Shown here: in pieces, positions 17,901 to 24,998 of the stretch | Layout: each line of letters opens with the position of its first letter | Numbering within the stretch: position 1 is the stretch's first letter | Assembly: GCA_012838385.1 (NCBI GenBank) | Contig: DUPL01000032.1 | Span: 1-37,299, forward strand | Source of the DNA: Clostridiaceae bacterium | GTDB taxonomy: Bacteria > Bacillota > Clostridia > UBA1212 > DUPL01 | DNA length: 37,299 nt | Direction of reading: 5' to 3' | Notes under the pieces: model-generated | Database searches by the model: none | Told to the model about the DNA's origin: nothing | Seen by the model: the letters and a program-made list of their open reading frames with translations, nothing else | Position numbers and translations under genes: made by a program

Positions 17901-18122
17901 GGTCTGTGTTTCAGTTTCTGTTGGCATGGGTGTGGAAGTGGAACCCGTGGTTTCTGATGGAGTACTGGTATTCTCCGTCTCGCCGGGTGTATTATGTATC
18001 GTATTGTTCGTTGGAGTTGGGGTAGGGTTTGTGTCATCTTGTGCTTTGCACCCTGTAATAACTATCAACGTCATAACCAAAAGCAATGCCAATAAGGTAA
18101 GTCCATAAAATCTATTACTCAT
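14934..18122 (-). CDS. Surface lipoprotein: chitobiase-like domain, CotH kinase domain, RCC1 propeller (long-stalk copy)
   Basis: A 1,062-residue lipoprotein, paralogue of its downstream neighbour. The signal peptide ends VITGC (Cys25). A linker of about 80 residues rich in Thr, Pro, Ser and Glu, ending in five TP repeats, forms a stalk. Then come a chitobiase-type beta domain (about 106-207), a CotH domain (about 217-625) keeping MYNARERYDDKYF, the presumed catalytic RDWPGNN (Asp478) and metal-binding LLDTDMG (Asp508, Asp510), an Ig-like domain and seven RCC1 repeats. The start at 18122 has AAAGAGG eight bases upstream; ATG 18143 has no such site and lies almost on the RNA start. No dockerin or sortase signal. 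Substrate unknown. Confidence 0.85.
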   Translation of the reverse strand: MSNRFYGLTLLALLLVMTLIVITGCKAQDDTNPTPTPTNNTIHNTPGETENTSTPSETTGSTSTPMPTETETQTATPGPTETNAPATDTPTPKPTPTPTPTPTPKLEVTFSHEGGFYDNNFKLELSAPSGFTIYYTLDGTDPRTSNTRQKYTGPISITNSESKGLGPITQSLGNYGSSKRLTGTVVRAYANRTVITTPVVTNTYFVANNLANKYNLPYVSISLRPADFNSRTNPRGIYVWPSVSNDQFDTKRRIIVFVEFYNEKGKKEDQLYAEMSLHGNGSMGATMKSFRMYFKNDLDKDSEHFPNKLTYDLFNGRAKDNNGKPIDSFKRIILRNSGNDYNRSMLRDALFQRLSEPLYCDYMESQPVMVFINGEFWGMYNARERYDDKYFKAHYGIQEENLVLLEAPTPLKYDMDFTRPYEICEGVPGDEKPWEDLIRYCDTHNLANDAYYKVVTDQVDIYSLMDVYIVNMFFANRDWPGNNVKVWRNKNPKDPSGMDTKWRFVLLDTDMGAGFNDGPEYNMITQHNVFNRGTGWILTKLMTSLLQNEGFKQQFVERFIYVIDNVFSPDRTIPVLNNMANEIEKAMELNVARWPQNNIDNWRGEINKIRDFFQRRAQYLKPQLYSYFGIHPKEVSYIYDSSKVTLTVNGQSVTEGYTVTMQSATQIKLNATPKSGYEFVSYNVIDVNGNQKTYTSQNLTLTLNDKTHILVLAKSKTFNVSPQIATGSRSVYAIDKNGNLFAWGSNELGQLGVVTSKTLTKPTFIMTGVVKVSTSLGGNVGDAPHTLILTDNNTLYSVGNNSFGQLGRTGNTTIPMKVNISGKIKDISAGFDHTLVLMESGDLYGCGNNQRGQLGATNFGGEVREFIKIASNVKEMVAGRRHTVYVDNQGRAYGLGDNRWKKMTPQSVESYSSPVLLMSNVKKVYAGEHQTLFLTNSNELYYIGWRNHVSLVTGGGDGQPHKLMDNVKKANMMDEHAVILTNDNKAYGWGLNSHSQVANGTQTQSTPVFIANNVRDVAAGSWFSVLLHEDGRVVVWGKNTSGVAGNGSTSEKVGKTTAMTIS
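17812..17859 (-). repeat. Six-base tandem repeat encoding the Thr-Pro stalk
   Basis: About eight imperfect GT-rich hexamers on the plus strand (ggtgta, ggtgtt, ggtttt and similar) encode alternating Thr-Pro on the minus strand. Such runs can change length by slippage without shifting the frame. Confidence 0.7.
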
Positions 18123-18155
18123 ATTCGTTGCCTCTTTCTTCATAGCTTTGTTTTA

Positions 18156-18184
18156 ATTGTAGCATTTGATATTTGTATTTGCAA
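18156..18184 (-). promoter_or_regulatory. Promoter of the long-stalk CotH-RCC1 gene
   Basis: Minus strand TTGCAA (18179-18184), 17 bases, then TACAAT (18156-18161) preceded by TG one base before. The RNA would start a few bases before 18143, which argues for the start codon at 18122. Confidence 0.6.
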
Positions 18185-18193
18185 CAATAAACC

Positions 18194-18221
18194 TATACAG
18201 GGCGAAAATATGTAGTATAAT
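18194..18221 (+). promoter_or_regulatory. Promoter of the DUF5107 gene
   Basis: TATACA (18194-18199), 16 bases, TATAAT (18216-18221), about 30 bases before the start codon. It is back to back with the CotH promoter, ten bases away from its -35. Confidence 0.45.
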
Positions 18222-18251
18222 CAAATCGATGAATATCAAGGAGGTTTGTTT

Positions 18252-20249
18252 ATGACGGAAATTAGGTTTGAAGAACTAAAAATACCTGCAGCTGGACTGC
18301 ATGGAGAAAATCCATTACCCGATATCAAAGGATTAAGGCAGAGATTGGGAGAAATCAAATTCAGTGATGAAATCCGCGAGGATGAAAAAGAGTATTTTTA
18401 TTACGGAAGAATTAAATCAATACTTCCCTATTGTATTCAGGATGACTATGACAGGGCTATGAAGACAAGGGCATTTAAAGCTTGTGTTCTTGAAAACGAA
18501 TATTTGAGAGCGACGTTTTTGCCAGAACTGGGTGGAAGATTGTATTCATTGTACGACAAGGAAAACAAGAGAGATCTGGTTCATAGAAATCCCGTGTTTC
18601 AACCTGCAAATCTTGCGCTCAGGAATGCCTGGTTTTCAGGTGGAGTGGAGTTTAATATTGGGATGACGGGGCATACTCCTTTTACCGTTTCCCCTTTGTT
18701 TACCGCTGTAGGGACAATGAAGGACGGTACCAAGTTTTTAAGAATGTATGAGTGGGAAAGGATTAGAAAACTTGCATATTCCATAGATGCGTATCTGCCT
18801 GAAAAGTCAAGATTTCTGTTCGTACGTATTACAGTTATAAACGACAATGAGGAAACGGTTCCAATGTATTGGTGGTCGAATATAGCAGTGGATGAGACAG
18901 AGAAAACAAGAATCATTGTGCCTTGTGAGAAAGCGTATGTTCAGTATGCAGACGGAAGCTTTGGAAAGGATCCGGTTCCCATGCTTGGAGAACAGGACAG
19001 AAGCTATCCGGCAAGAATACCTTATGCGTTTGACCAGTTCTTTGATATTCCAAAAGAAGAGAGAAAATGGATATGCGCTCTGGACGGTGATGGGAAGGGA
19101 CTGGTACATACTTCCACGGACAGACTGCTTGGGAGAAAGCTTTTCAATTGGGGAGATTCGAGAGGAGGCAGACGATGGCAGGAATTTTTGTCTGTGAAGG
19201 GCAGTTCGTACTGTGAGATTCAAGCTGGATGTGCCCATATGCAGCAGCAGAGAACCCCAATGGAAGGAAATTCGGTCTGGAACTGGACTGAAGCTTACGG
19301 ATATTTGGAAGCTGATAAGGATATTGTCCATGGTGATGATTGGACAAAGGTGTACAAATGTGTGGGAGAGGAACTTGAAAAGAGGCTTCCAAGAAAGAAT
19401 CTTGATGAGATACATGAGAGTTTTAGTATTGACAATGTGGAATTGGTGTATGAAGGCAGCGGATGGGGAGCTTTGGAACTTAAGAGAAGGGAAAGAGGAA
19501 AGGTTTTGCATGGTCTTGTGTTTGATAATATTGGGAAGGAACAGGAAATCTGGCTCAGGCTTCTTGAGGAAAATGTGTTTGAGGAGTTCCCGGTAAATGA
19601 AGAACCTGCAAAGTATGTAACCCAGGTTGAGTGGATGAACCTGCTTGAGAAATCTACAAAGGAGAATCCTAAGAGTTTTAACTGGCATGCGTTATATCAT
19701 CTTGGTGTCATGAAGGCGGCTAATGAGGATTTGGATGGCGCTTTGGAATGCTTCCAAAAGTCCATTGATCTAAAGCCAAATATATGGAGTTATTGGTGTC
19801 TTGGAATATTGGAGAACAATGTGGAGTATATGGACAAGGCTCTTGGGATGCTGACAGGCATGACAAAAATTGATGTGCGCATAGTTGTTGATTGTTTGAA
19901 CATGTGCAACAAAAAAGGATTATATGAAAAGGCTTTGAAAGTAGTTTATTCTTTGGATGAAAGCATCACTGGTCATCCGAGGGTGAGGCTTGCTTGCATT
20001 GATTCTTTGATTGGTGTTAACGAGTTTGACAAGGCTGAAAAGATGTTTAGTGAAGATATTGTTCCGGCAGATTTAAAGGAAGGAGAAGAGCTTTTGTCAA
20101 ATCAATGGTACAAGCTACATGCAAGAAAGATAATGCATGATGAAGGAATTGGTGAAGAAAAGTACAAAGAGGTACTGAAAAGGGTGGTTGAGGAAGTAAA
20201 GCTGCCTGATTATCTTGACTTTATCATGCAGTACAGGCCGTTGACCTGA
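18252..20249 (+). CDS. DUF5107 domain protein with C-terminal TPR repeats
   Basis: A 665-residue protein. Residues about 40-330 carry DUF5107, a beta-sandwich related to aldose 1-epimerases and other carbohydrate-binding enzymes (LENEYLRATFLPELGGRLYS, NPVFQPANLALRNAWF, GGVEFNIGMTGHTP). A TPR region follows from about 476 to 640 (WHALYHLGVMKAANEDLDGA). No signal peptide, so cytoplasmic. Members sit near glycoside hydrolases and are thought to act on or sense sugars; no reaction can be assigned from sequence. ATG 18252 is chosen since GGAGG lies seven bases upstream; TTG 18246 would overlap it. Divergent from the CotH genes. Confidence 0.8.
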   Translation: MTEIRFEELKIPAAGLHGENPLPDIKGLRQRLGEIKFSDEIREDEKEYFYYGRIKSILPYCIQDDYDRAMKTRAFKACVLENEYLRATFLPELGGRLYSLYDKENKRDLVHRNPVFQPANLALRNAWFSGGVEFNIGMTGHTPFTVSPLFTAVGTMKDGTKFLRMYEWERIRKLAYSIDAYLPEKSRFLFVRITVINDNEETVPMYWWSNIAVDETEKTRIIVPCEKAYVQYADGSFGKDPVPMLGEQDRSYPARIPYAFDQFFDIPKEERKWICALDGDGKGLVHTSTDRLLGRKLFNWGDSRGGRRWQEFLSVKGSSYCEIQAGCAHMQQQRTPMEGNSVWNWTEAYGYLEADKDIVHGDDWTKVYKCVGEELEKRLPRKNLDEIHESFSIDNVELVYEGSGWGALELKRRERGKVLHGLVFDNIGKEQEIWLRLLEENVFEEFPVNEEPAKYVTQVEWMNLLEKSTKENPKSFNWHALYHLGVMKAANEDLDGALECFQKSIDLKPNIWSYWCLGILENNVEYMDKALGMLTGMTKIDVRIVVDCLNMCNKKGLYEKALKVVYSLDESITGHPRVRLACIDSLIGVNEFDKAEKMFSEDIVPADLKEGEELLSNQWYKLHARKIMHDEGIGEEKYKEVLKRVVEEVKLPDYLDFIMQYRPLT

Positions 20250-20269
20250 TAAAGTGATTCTGGTATCAT
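20241..20269 (+). promoter_or_regulatory. Promoter of the XRE-cupin gene
   Basis: TTGACC (20241-20246), 17 bases, TATCAT (20264-20269) with TG one base before the -10. The -35 lies inside the last codons and stop of the DUF5107 gene. Confidence 0.5.
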
Positions 20270-20296
20270 ATATTCAAAAGCAAGGAAGTGAAAATC

Positions 20297-20851
20297 ATGA
20301 ATGAGCATATTAAAGAAATTGCCCAAAGAATGAAAGAAATGCGTGAAATACTCGAGATGAGTGTGGAAGACATCTCGAAAGCTTTGAATGTTGAGTCGGC
20401 AAAGTATGAGTCCTATGAAAATGGAGAAACCGATATTCCAATGGGCTTTTTGTTGGATTTTGCCAAACACTGCAATATAGATTTGACAGATCTTTTGTCT
20501 GGGGGAACACCCATGCTCAGCACCTACAGTTTTATTAAAAAGGGCAGGGGACAAAGTGTTGAAAGACGAAGATATTATGAGTATCAGCATCTTGCATACA
20601 ATTTTGCGAATAAAAAAGCTGAACCTTTCCTTGTTACAGTTGAGAGTAACGAAAACAACGGAATTCATTTGAATTCCCATGACGGACAGGAGTTCAACTA
20701 CTGTGTTGAGGGAAGACTACTTATATCCATTGGTGGAAATGAAATTATTCTGGAGCCAGGGGATTCCGTCTATTACAACTCTTTGACTCCTCATGGAATG
20801 AAGGCTTTGGACGGAAAACAAGCCAGATTCTTGGCAGTGATTATAAAATAG
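20297..20851 (+). CDS. XRE family transcriptional regulator with cupin domain
   Basis: A 184-residue regulator: an N-terminal helix-turn-helix of the XRE type (about 8-60; MSVEDISKALNVESAKYESY) and a C-terminal cupin (about 110-184; FNYCVEGRLLISIGGNEIIL and EPGDSVYYNSLTPHG). Proteins of this build, such as PuuR, sense small metabolites through the cupin pocket. The ligand is unknown; both the nearby sugar-type genes and the polyamine operon 15 kb away are possible targets. The start is ATG 20297 with AAGGAAG eight bases upstream; the GTG at 20288 overlaps that site. Followed after 18 bases by mscL. Confidence 0.88.
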   Translation: MNEHIKEIAQRMKEMREILEMSVEDISKALNVESAKYESYENGETDIPMGFLLDFAKHCNIDLTDLLSGGTPMLSTYSFIKKGRGQSVERRRYYEYQHLAYNFANKKAEPFLVTVESNENNGIHLNSHDGQEFNYCVEGRLLISIGGNEIILEPGDSVYYNSLTPHGMKALDGKQARFLAVIIK

Positions 20852-20869
20852 GGTAAAGAAGGGTTTTGA

Positions 20870-21403
20870 TTGAAGAATATAATTTCTGATTTTAAGAAAT
20901 TTGCTTTTAAGGGCAATGTGTTTGATATGGCGATAGGTGTTGTTATCGGTGCTGCTTTCAGCAAGATTGTTTCTTCTTTTGTAGCTGATATTATTACACC
21001 TCTCATAAGCCTAATAACCAAAGAAGGAACTCCCATCAAGGACAAGTTCCTTGTTCTTGGCAATACGAAAGGTCAGGTCTTTGAAACAGCACAAGCTGCT
21101 GCCGAGGCAGGCTTTCCCACAATGAATTACGGGATTTTCTTTCAGAATGTAATTGACTTTTTCATTATCGCAATTTCTGTTTACATAGCCGTAAGGCTTA
21201 TAAACAGGAGCAAGGAAAGACTTGAGCATGCGATTCAGATGGTAAAGGAAAGAGAGATGAAGGAGGAAGAAGCACAGGCTGCACAAGAGCCCCCGCCACC
21301 TCCTACCACTAAAGAATGTCCTTACTGTACTTCAGAGATCAGTATAAGGGCATCAAGGTGTCCGAACTGTACCAGCATACTGACAGAGGAAAAACAGGAG
21401 TAA
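20870..21403 (+). CDS. mscL: Large-conductance mechanosensitive channel with C-terminal zinc ribbon
   Basis: A 177-residue MscL, longer than the 136-residue E. coli protein. The first membrane helix covers about 16-45 (GNVFDMAIGVVIGAAF, then FVADIITPLI), the second about 86-111 (NYGIFFQNVIDFFII). After the charged C-terminal helix and a run of five prolines comes an added zinc-ribbon motif with Cys150, Cys153, Cys164 and Cys167 (C-x2-C-x10-C-x2-C). The channel opens on membrane tension to release solutes. TTG start, six bases after GAAGGG; no better ATG exists before the conserved N-terminal helix. A strong bidirectional terminator follows directly. Confidence 0.95.
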   Translation: MKNIISDFKKFAFKGNVFDMAIGVVIGAAFSKIVSSFVADIITPLISLITKEGTPIKDKFLVLGNTKGQVFETAQAAAEAGFPTMNYGIFFQNVIDFFIIAISVYIAVRLINRSKERLEHAIQMVKEREMKEEEAQAAQEPPPPPTTKECPYCTSEISIRASRCPNCTSILTEEKQE

Positions 21404-21430
21404 AAAAAAGAGGCCTAGGCCTCTTTTTTT
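21403..21430. terminator. Bidirectional rho-independent terminator between mscL and htpG
   Basis: A perfect 28-base palindrome: seven A, the core GAGGCCTAGGCCTC, seven T. It can fold on either strand with a T tract after it. The htpG stop codon (minus strand TAG, 21415-21417) is in the centre, so it also encodes the last residues of HtpG. Confidence 0.9.
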
Positions 21431-23304
21431 GATACCATTGCAAGTATTTTGCTTGTTCTTTCAATAAATCTTGTCATGTCCTCCGCCTCTAGAGGTTTGT
21501 GGGCGAGCAGGGCAAGGTCGTAAATCTGTCCGCAGAGAAGTTCCAAATCATCTTTTTTGGTTTCATCATCCTTTATTGCGTAAAGATGTTCGATTACAGG
21601 ATTCTCCGCATTGAGAACCAAGGTCATGTCTTCGTCCATTGGCATGGACATGGCACCATACATTTGCATCATTTCCTGCATGCGTCTTCCTTCTTCTGAA
21701 AGAGTCAGAATTGCAGGTATATTGCTTTTTAGATTCTCCACCTTAATTTTCAACTTCTCGTTGTTGGACGCCATCTTAAAGTGTTCTTCCAGTGATGTAC
21801 CAATGCTGTCCAGTTCCTCTCTTGATTTGTCAGAGTCTGATTTAAGGGCGTTGGCCACATCCGAGTCAACCCTGACAAACCTGACCTTCTCTTTGCTTTT
21901 CACCTCAATCATCTGCATGAATGGAACGTCAATAGGTCCGTCCATTACAAAGACTTTGATTCCGCTGTCATTGAACATTTTTACGTATTGGGACTGCTGG
22001 GCTACATTGTCCACATAGTAGAAGGCTTTGTCAACCTTGTCTTTAATACTGTCGAGGTATTCCTCTTCGGTTAGAAATACGTTGTCGGTAGTCTTGTAGA
22101 TTATGGATTTTTTGACCCTATCGTGGAATTTATCATCCTTCAGGCATCCAAACTTTATAAACGGGTTGATGTCTTCCCAATATTTTTCGTAGGACTCTCT
22201 TTCGGTTTTGTACAAGCCGTTGATTTTGTCCGCCACCTTCTTTGTAATGTGGGAGTTTATCGTCTTGACGCAATCGTCGTCCTGCAAAAAGCTTCTTGAT
22301 ACGTTAAGCGGCAGATCAGGACAATCGATTACACCCTTAAGAAGCATGAGAAACTCAGGAATCAGTTCCTTTATATTATCCGCAACAAAGACCTGATTGT
22401 AGAAAATTTTAATTGTTCCCTCAAGGCTGTCATAAGGAAGCTTGAGTTTTGGGAAGTAGAGGATGCCTTTTAGGTTGTATGGATAATCCATGTTGAGGTG
22501 AATCCAAAAGAGGGGATCGTTGAAGTCCAGAAACACCTTTCTGTAAAACTCTTTGTATTCCTCGTCGGTGCAGTCGCTTGGATTCTTCAACCAAAGAGGA
22601 TTTGGGTCATTTATTGTAGTTGGCTTGTCCTCTTCCGTTTCTTCCTTTTTGTCTTTCTTCTTTTCGTTAGCATCAATCAAACACAGGTCGACAGGCAGGA
22701 AAGAGAAATATTTTTTCAGTGTTTCCCTCAGTTTGAACTCATCGAGAAACTCCTTGCCGTCGTCTGCTATGTGCATTGTTACGTATGTTCCGCGCTTGTT
22801 GATTTTCTTGGACGGACTTATTGAATAGTCCATTCCTGTATTGCTTTCCCAATGGATTGGTTCTGCGCCTTCTGCCCAGGACATGGTGTCTATTTCAACC
22901 TTTTTGGACACCATAAAGGAGGAGTAGAAACCAAGACCGAAATGTCCTATGATTTGTGATTCGTCAGTTTTCCCTTCATATTTCTCAACAAAATCTTTTA
23001 CACCGGAAAAAGCAATCTGGTTGATATACTTTAGGACCTCTTCTTCGGTCATGCCGATGCCGTTGTCATAAACGGTAATGGTTTTCTTTTTCTTGTCCAG
23101 CCAGACCTCTATTTTCCAGTTCATTTCCTCATTAGGTAGATCCACTTCACCTATGGAAACCAGCTTCTTCATTTTGTTTATTGCGTCACATGCGTTTGAA
23201 ACGATTTCCCTGATGAAAATGTCCTTTTCCGAATAAAGCCACTTCTTAATAATCGGAAATATATTCTCAGTGCTTATTGATACATAACCACTCTTTGCTT
23301 CCAT
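21415..23304 (-). CDS. htpG: Hsp90 family molecular chaperone HtpG
   Basis: A 629-residue bacterial Hsp90, close to the usual ~625 residues. The N-terminal GHKL ATPase has IREIVSNACDAINKM (about 31-45), VYDNGIGMTEEE and IGHFGLGFYSSFMV; a middle domain and a C-terminal dimerisation domain follow. It helps fold or stabilise client proteins under heat and other stress, in the cytoplasm. GGAGG lies upstream of the ATG. Transcribed alone from a near-consensus promoter; no CIRCE element was found, so HrcA control is not indicated. The C-terminal Lys-Lys-Glu-Ala is encoded by one arm of the terminator. Confidence 0.97.
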   Translation of the reverse strand: MEAKSGYVSISTENIFPIIKKWLYSEKDIFIREIVSNACDAINKMKKLVSIGEVDLPNEEMNWKIEVWLDKKKKTITVYDNGIGMTEEEVLKYINQIAFSGVKDFVEKYEGKTDESQIIGHFGLGFYSSFMVSKKVEIDTMSWAEGAEPIHWESNTGMDYSISPSKKINKRGTYVTMHIADDGKEFLDEFKLRETLKKYFSFLPVDLCLIDANEKKKDKKEETEEDKPTTINDPNPLWLKNPSDCTDEEYKEFYRKVFLDFNDPLFWIHLNMDYPYNLKGILYFPKLKLPYDSLEGTIKIFYNQVFVADNIKELIPEFLMLLKGVIDCPDLPLNVSRSFLQDDDCVKTINSHITKKVADKINGLYKTERESYEKYWEDINPFIKFGCLKDDKFHDRVKKSIIYKTTDNVFLTEEEYLDSIKDKVDKAFYYVDNVAQQSQYVKMFNDSGIKVFVMDGPIDVPFMQMIEVKSKEKVRFVRVDSDVANALKSDSDKSREELDSIGTSLEEHFKMASNNEKLKIKVENLKSNIPAILTLSEEGRRMQEMMQMYGAMSMPMDEDMTLVLNAENPVIEHLYAIKDDETKKDDLELLCGQIYDLALLAHKPLEAEDMTRFIERTSKILAMVSKKEA

Positions 23305-23339
23305 TCTTATCCTCCTTGCTGATATACTTTCAAAAGGGA

Positions 23340-23368
23340 ATTATATACCAACAGCAGATAAAAATCAA
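23340..23368 (-). promoter_or_regulatory. Promoter of htpG
   Basis: Minus strand TTGATT (23363-23368), 17 bases, then TATAAT (23340-23345), a near-consensus housekeeping promoter. Confidence 0.65.
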
Positions 23369-23396
23369 ATTGCTCCTTTTCGTTTACAGCCCGTTG

Positions 23397-23405
23397 TGAT
23401 ATAAT
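23397..23405 (+). promoter_or_regulatory. Extended -10 promoter of the DUF881 genes
   Basis: TGATATAAT, 25 bases before the start codon, with AGAAGGGG in between. No good -35. It probably drives a long plus-strand transcript toward pdaA and beyond. Confidence 0.5.
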
Positions 23406-23430
23406 TGTGTTCTAGAAGGGGTTGCTTATT

Positions 23431-24162
23431 ATGTTCTCTTTTTTTAAACAAAAATTAACTGTTAAGGAAAAGATAATAGTCATGGCTTGCATGCTGCTTC
23501 TTGGAGCAGTTCTTTCCATGCAGGCAAGGGCAGTATATGAAAACAGGCAGCAGGAAGAAGCGGGAAAGCAGAAGGAACTTAACGAATATCTTGAAAAGAT
23601 AAACGAGTTGAAGGAAGAAGTACAATCCCTTACAAGTGACATTACCACATTAAAGGGCAGGTATGCTATTTATCTTAAAAACCTGGAGCAGAATGAACCT
23701 GTATTTTACAACAGATTGAAGCATCTGAATGACAGTATCCAGGAATTCAAGCTGTATGCCGGCCTTACGGATGTAAAGGGTCCTGGTATAGAGATAAGAA
23801 TGGATGATGGTGAATACGATATGATAGTTCACGATAACTTTCTGTATGAACTTGTAAATGAGCTAAGAGCTGCAGGGGCCCAGGCAATAGAAGTAAACGG
23901 CAAAAGAGTGGTTACCAGTACGGAGTTTCTGTGTATTGGTCCGTCCATAAGGGTGAATGACGAAGGAGTGTTTGCTCCGTATGTAATCAAGGCAATAGGG
24001 GAGCCTTCGGTGCTGGAAAGAAGAGTAAATGAAAGCTTCATATACGGAGATATTGAGTCTAGAAATATTAGAATCGACATAAGGCGCTATGACGAAATAT
24101 ATATTCGCAAGTATAATGACGATTATTACAAGAAAATCAGGCACCTGGCAGAAACAGAGTAA
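23431..24162 (+). CDS. DUF881 family membrane protein, first copy
   Basis: A 243-residue protein with one N-terminal membrane helix (about 14-32) followed by a coiled coil (about 38-75, rich in Glu, Lys and Leu) and a C-terminal globular DUF881 domain (TDVKGPGIEIRM, VNELRAAGAQAIEVNGKRV, VIKAIGEPSVL). DUF881 proteins (YlxW and YlxX of Bacillus) are normally encoded in the cell-division cluster between divIB and ftsA, and their exact role is unclear. The extracytoplasmic part probably faces the wall. ATG 23431 is preferred over TTG 23422, which abuts AGAAGGGG. Second copy follows after 12 bases. Confidence 0.85.
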   Translation: MFSFFKQKLTVKEKIIVMACMLLLGAVLSMQARAVYENRQQEEAGKQKELNEYLEKINELKEEVQSLTSDITTLKGRYAIYLKNLEQNEPVFYNRLKHLNDSIQEFKLYAGLTDVKGPGIEIRMDDGEYDMIVHDNFLYELVNELRAAGAQAIEVNGKRVVTSTEFLCIGPSIRVNDEGVFAPYVIKAIGEPSVLERRVNESFIYGDIESRNIRIDIRRYDEIYIRKYNDDYYKKIRHLAETE

Positions 24163-24174
24163 AGAGGGATTAAA

Positions 24175-24924
24175 ATGAGTGAAAACATTTTGCAGGAAGA
24201 TAAAAGAATGAACAAGAGAATAAGAAGAGCAAAAGTGGTAAGAACATCTGCCATCACTTTTGTATGCTTCGTTCTTGGAATCCTGATTGCAATGCAGTAC
24301 AAGAACATAAGGGAAATCAAGGCAACAGAGGAAAGGTCCTACAACTCTTTGTATGAATATCAGAAGGAGCTTATCAAGCTGCAGGAAGAGGTGGACAAAC
24401 TGACCCAGGAAAAAGCGGAATTGCAGAAAAAGGTTGACCTGTTCGAGCACGGAAGCTATCAACAGCAGATTGAGCACCTGGAGAAAGAGTTGAAGAATAT
24501 AAAGCTTTTTGCAGGGTTGACAAAGGTAAAAGGGTCAGGGATAGAGATACTCATAGAGCTGACAGATCCTTCTACGTTGGGAGAATTACCTGCCGTACTA
24601 CTTATGCTCATAAACGAGCTAAAGGCATCCACTGCACAGGCTATTGCAATAAACGGAGTAAGAATCGGGGCTATGAGCGAGATAAGGGTGGTCGCCACAT
24701 CACTGGTCATAGACGGTCAGGTTTACGGCCAGCCCATCCACATTGCAGCCATAGGGGACCAGAACAACCTTTTGGGCATACTCTCAACTGCTAGAGGACT
24801 GATAGATCACATCAGTGGTTATGGAACAGTTACAATAACGCCTAGAGATACCCTCATACTGGATGCCTACGATTTTGAGAAAATGGAAAGGTACACAAAC
24901 AAGCTGACTCCTGTTGAAGAATAG
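24175..24924 (+). CDS. DUF881 family membrane protein, second copy
   Basis: A 249-residue paralogue of the preceding gene: membrane helix about 22-41, coiled coil about 45-105, DUF881 domain to the end (LTKVKGSGIEILIEL, INELKASTAQAIAINGVRI, HIAAIGDQNNLLGIL). The C-terminus differs from the first copy and is closer to the usual YlxW/YlxX ending. The shared coiled coils suggest that the two may pair. No DUF1290 small basic protein follows, unlike the classic division cluster. A hairpin with a T tract lies 21 bases downstream. Confidence 0.87.
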   Translation: MSENILQEDKRMNKRIRRAKVVRTSAITFVCFVLGILIAMQYKNIREIKATEERSYNSLYEYQKELIKLQEEVDKLTQEKAELQKKVDLFEHGSYQQQIEHLEKELKNIKLFAGLTKVKGSGIEILIELTDPSTLGELPAVLLMLINELKASTAQAIAINGVRIGAMSEIRVVATSLVIDGQVYGQPIHIAAIGDQNNLLGILSTARGLIDHISGYGTVTITPRDTLILDAYDFEKMERYTNKLTPVEE

Positions 24925-24945
24925 AGTGTGATATAGAATAAATTG

Positions 24946-24998
24946 CCTCCTTTTTGCATATCTTTACAGAGACATGTATGCAAAAGGGAGGTTTTTTT
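24946..24998 (+). terminator. Terminator-like hairpin that includes the pdaA ribosome binding site
   Basis: Left arm CCTCCTTTTTGCATA (24946-24960), right arm TATGCAAAAGGGAGG (24977-24991), 14 pairs plus one G-U, a 16-base loop, then seven T (24992-24998). GGGAGG in the right arm is the pdaA ribosome binding site, and the T tract is its spacer to the GTG start. Confidence 0.75.

Larger units (their letters stand above)
11853..18122 (-). repeat. Tandem gene duplication of the CotH-RCC1 lipoprotein
   Basis: Two ~3 kb direct copies separated by 81 bases (14853-14933). They share domain order and nearly identical stretches such as GNGSMGATMKSF, FINGEFWGMYNARERYDD and GNTTIPMKV. They differ most in the N-terminal linker. 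An old duplication, since many silent and some coding differences have accumulated. Confidence 0.85.

Noticed and set aside
17812..18020. Short repeats that might suggest a CRISPR array
   Set aside because: The units are six bases, without spacers, in frame and encode a Thr/Pro linker.
18807..19688. 293-codon open frame on the minus strand opposite the DUF5107 gene
   Set aside because: No recognisable protein features and no ribosome binding site; the plus-strand frame has family motifs along its whole length. A shadow of codon use.
23305..23430. CIRCE element upstream of htpG
   Set aside because: No TTAGCACTC-N9-GAGTGCTAA-like inverted repeat is present in the gap.
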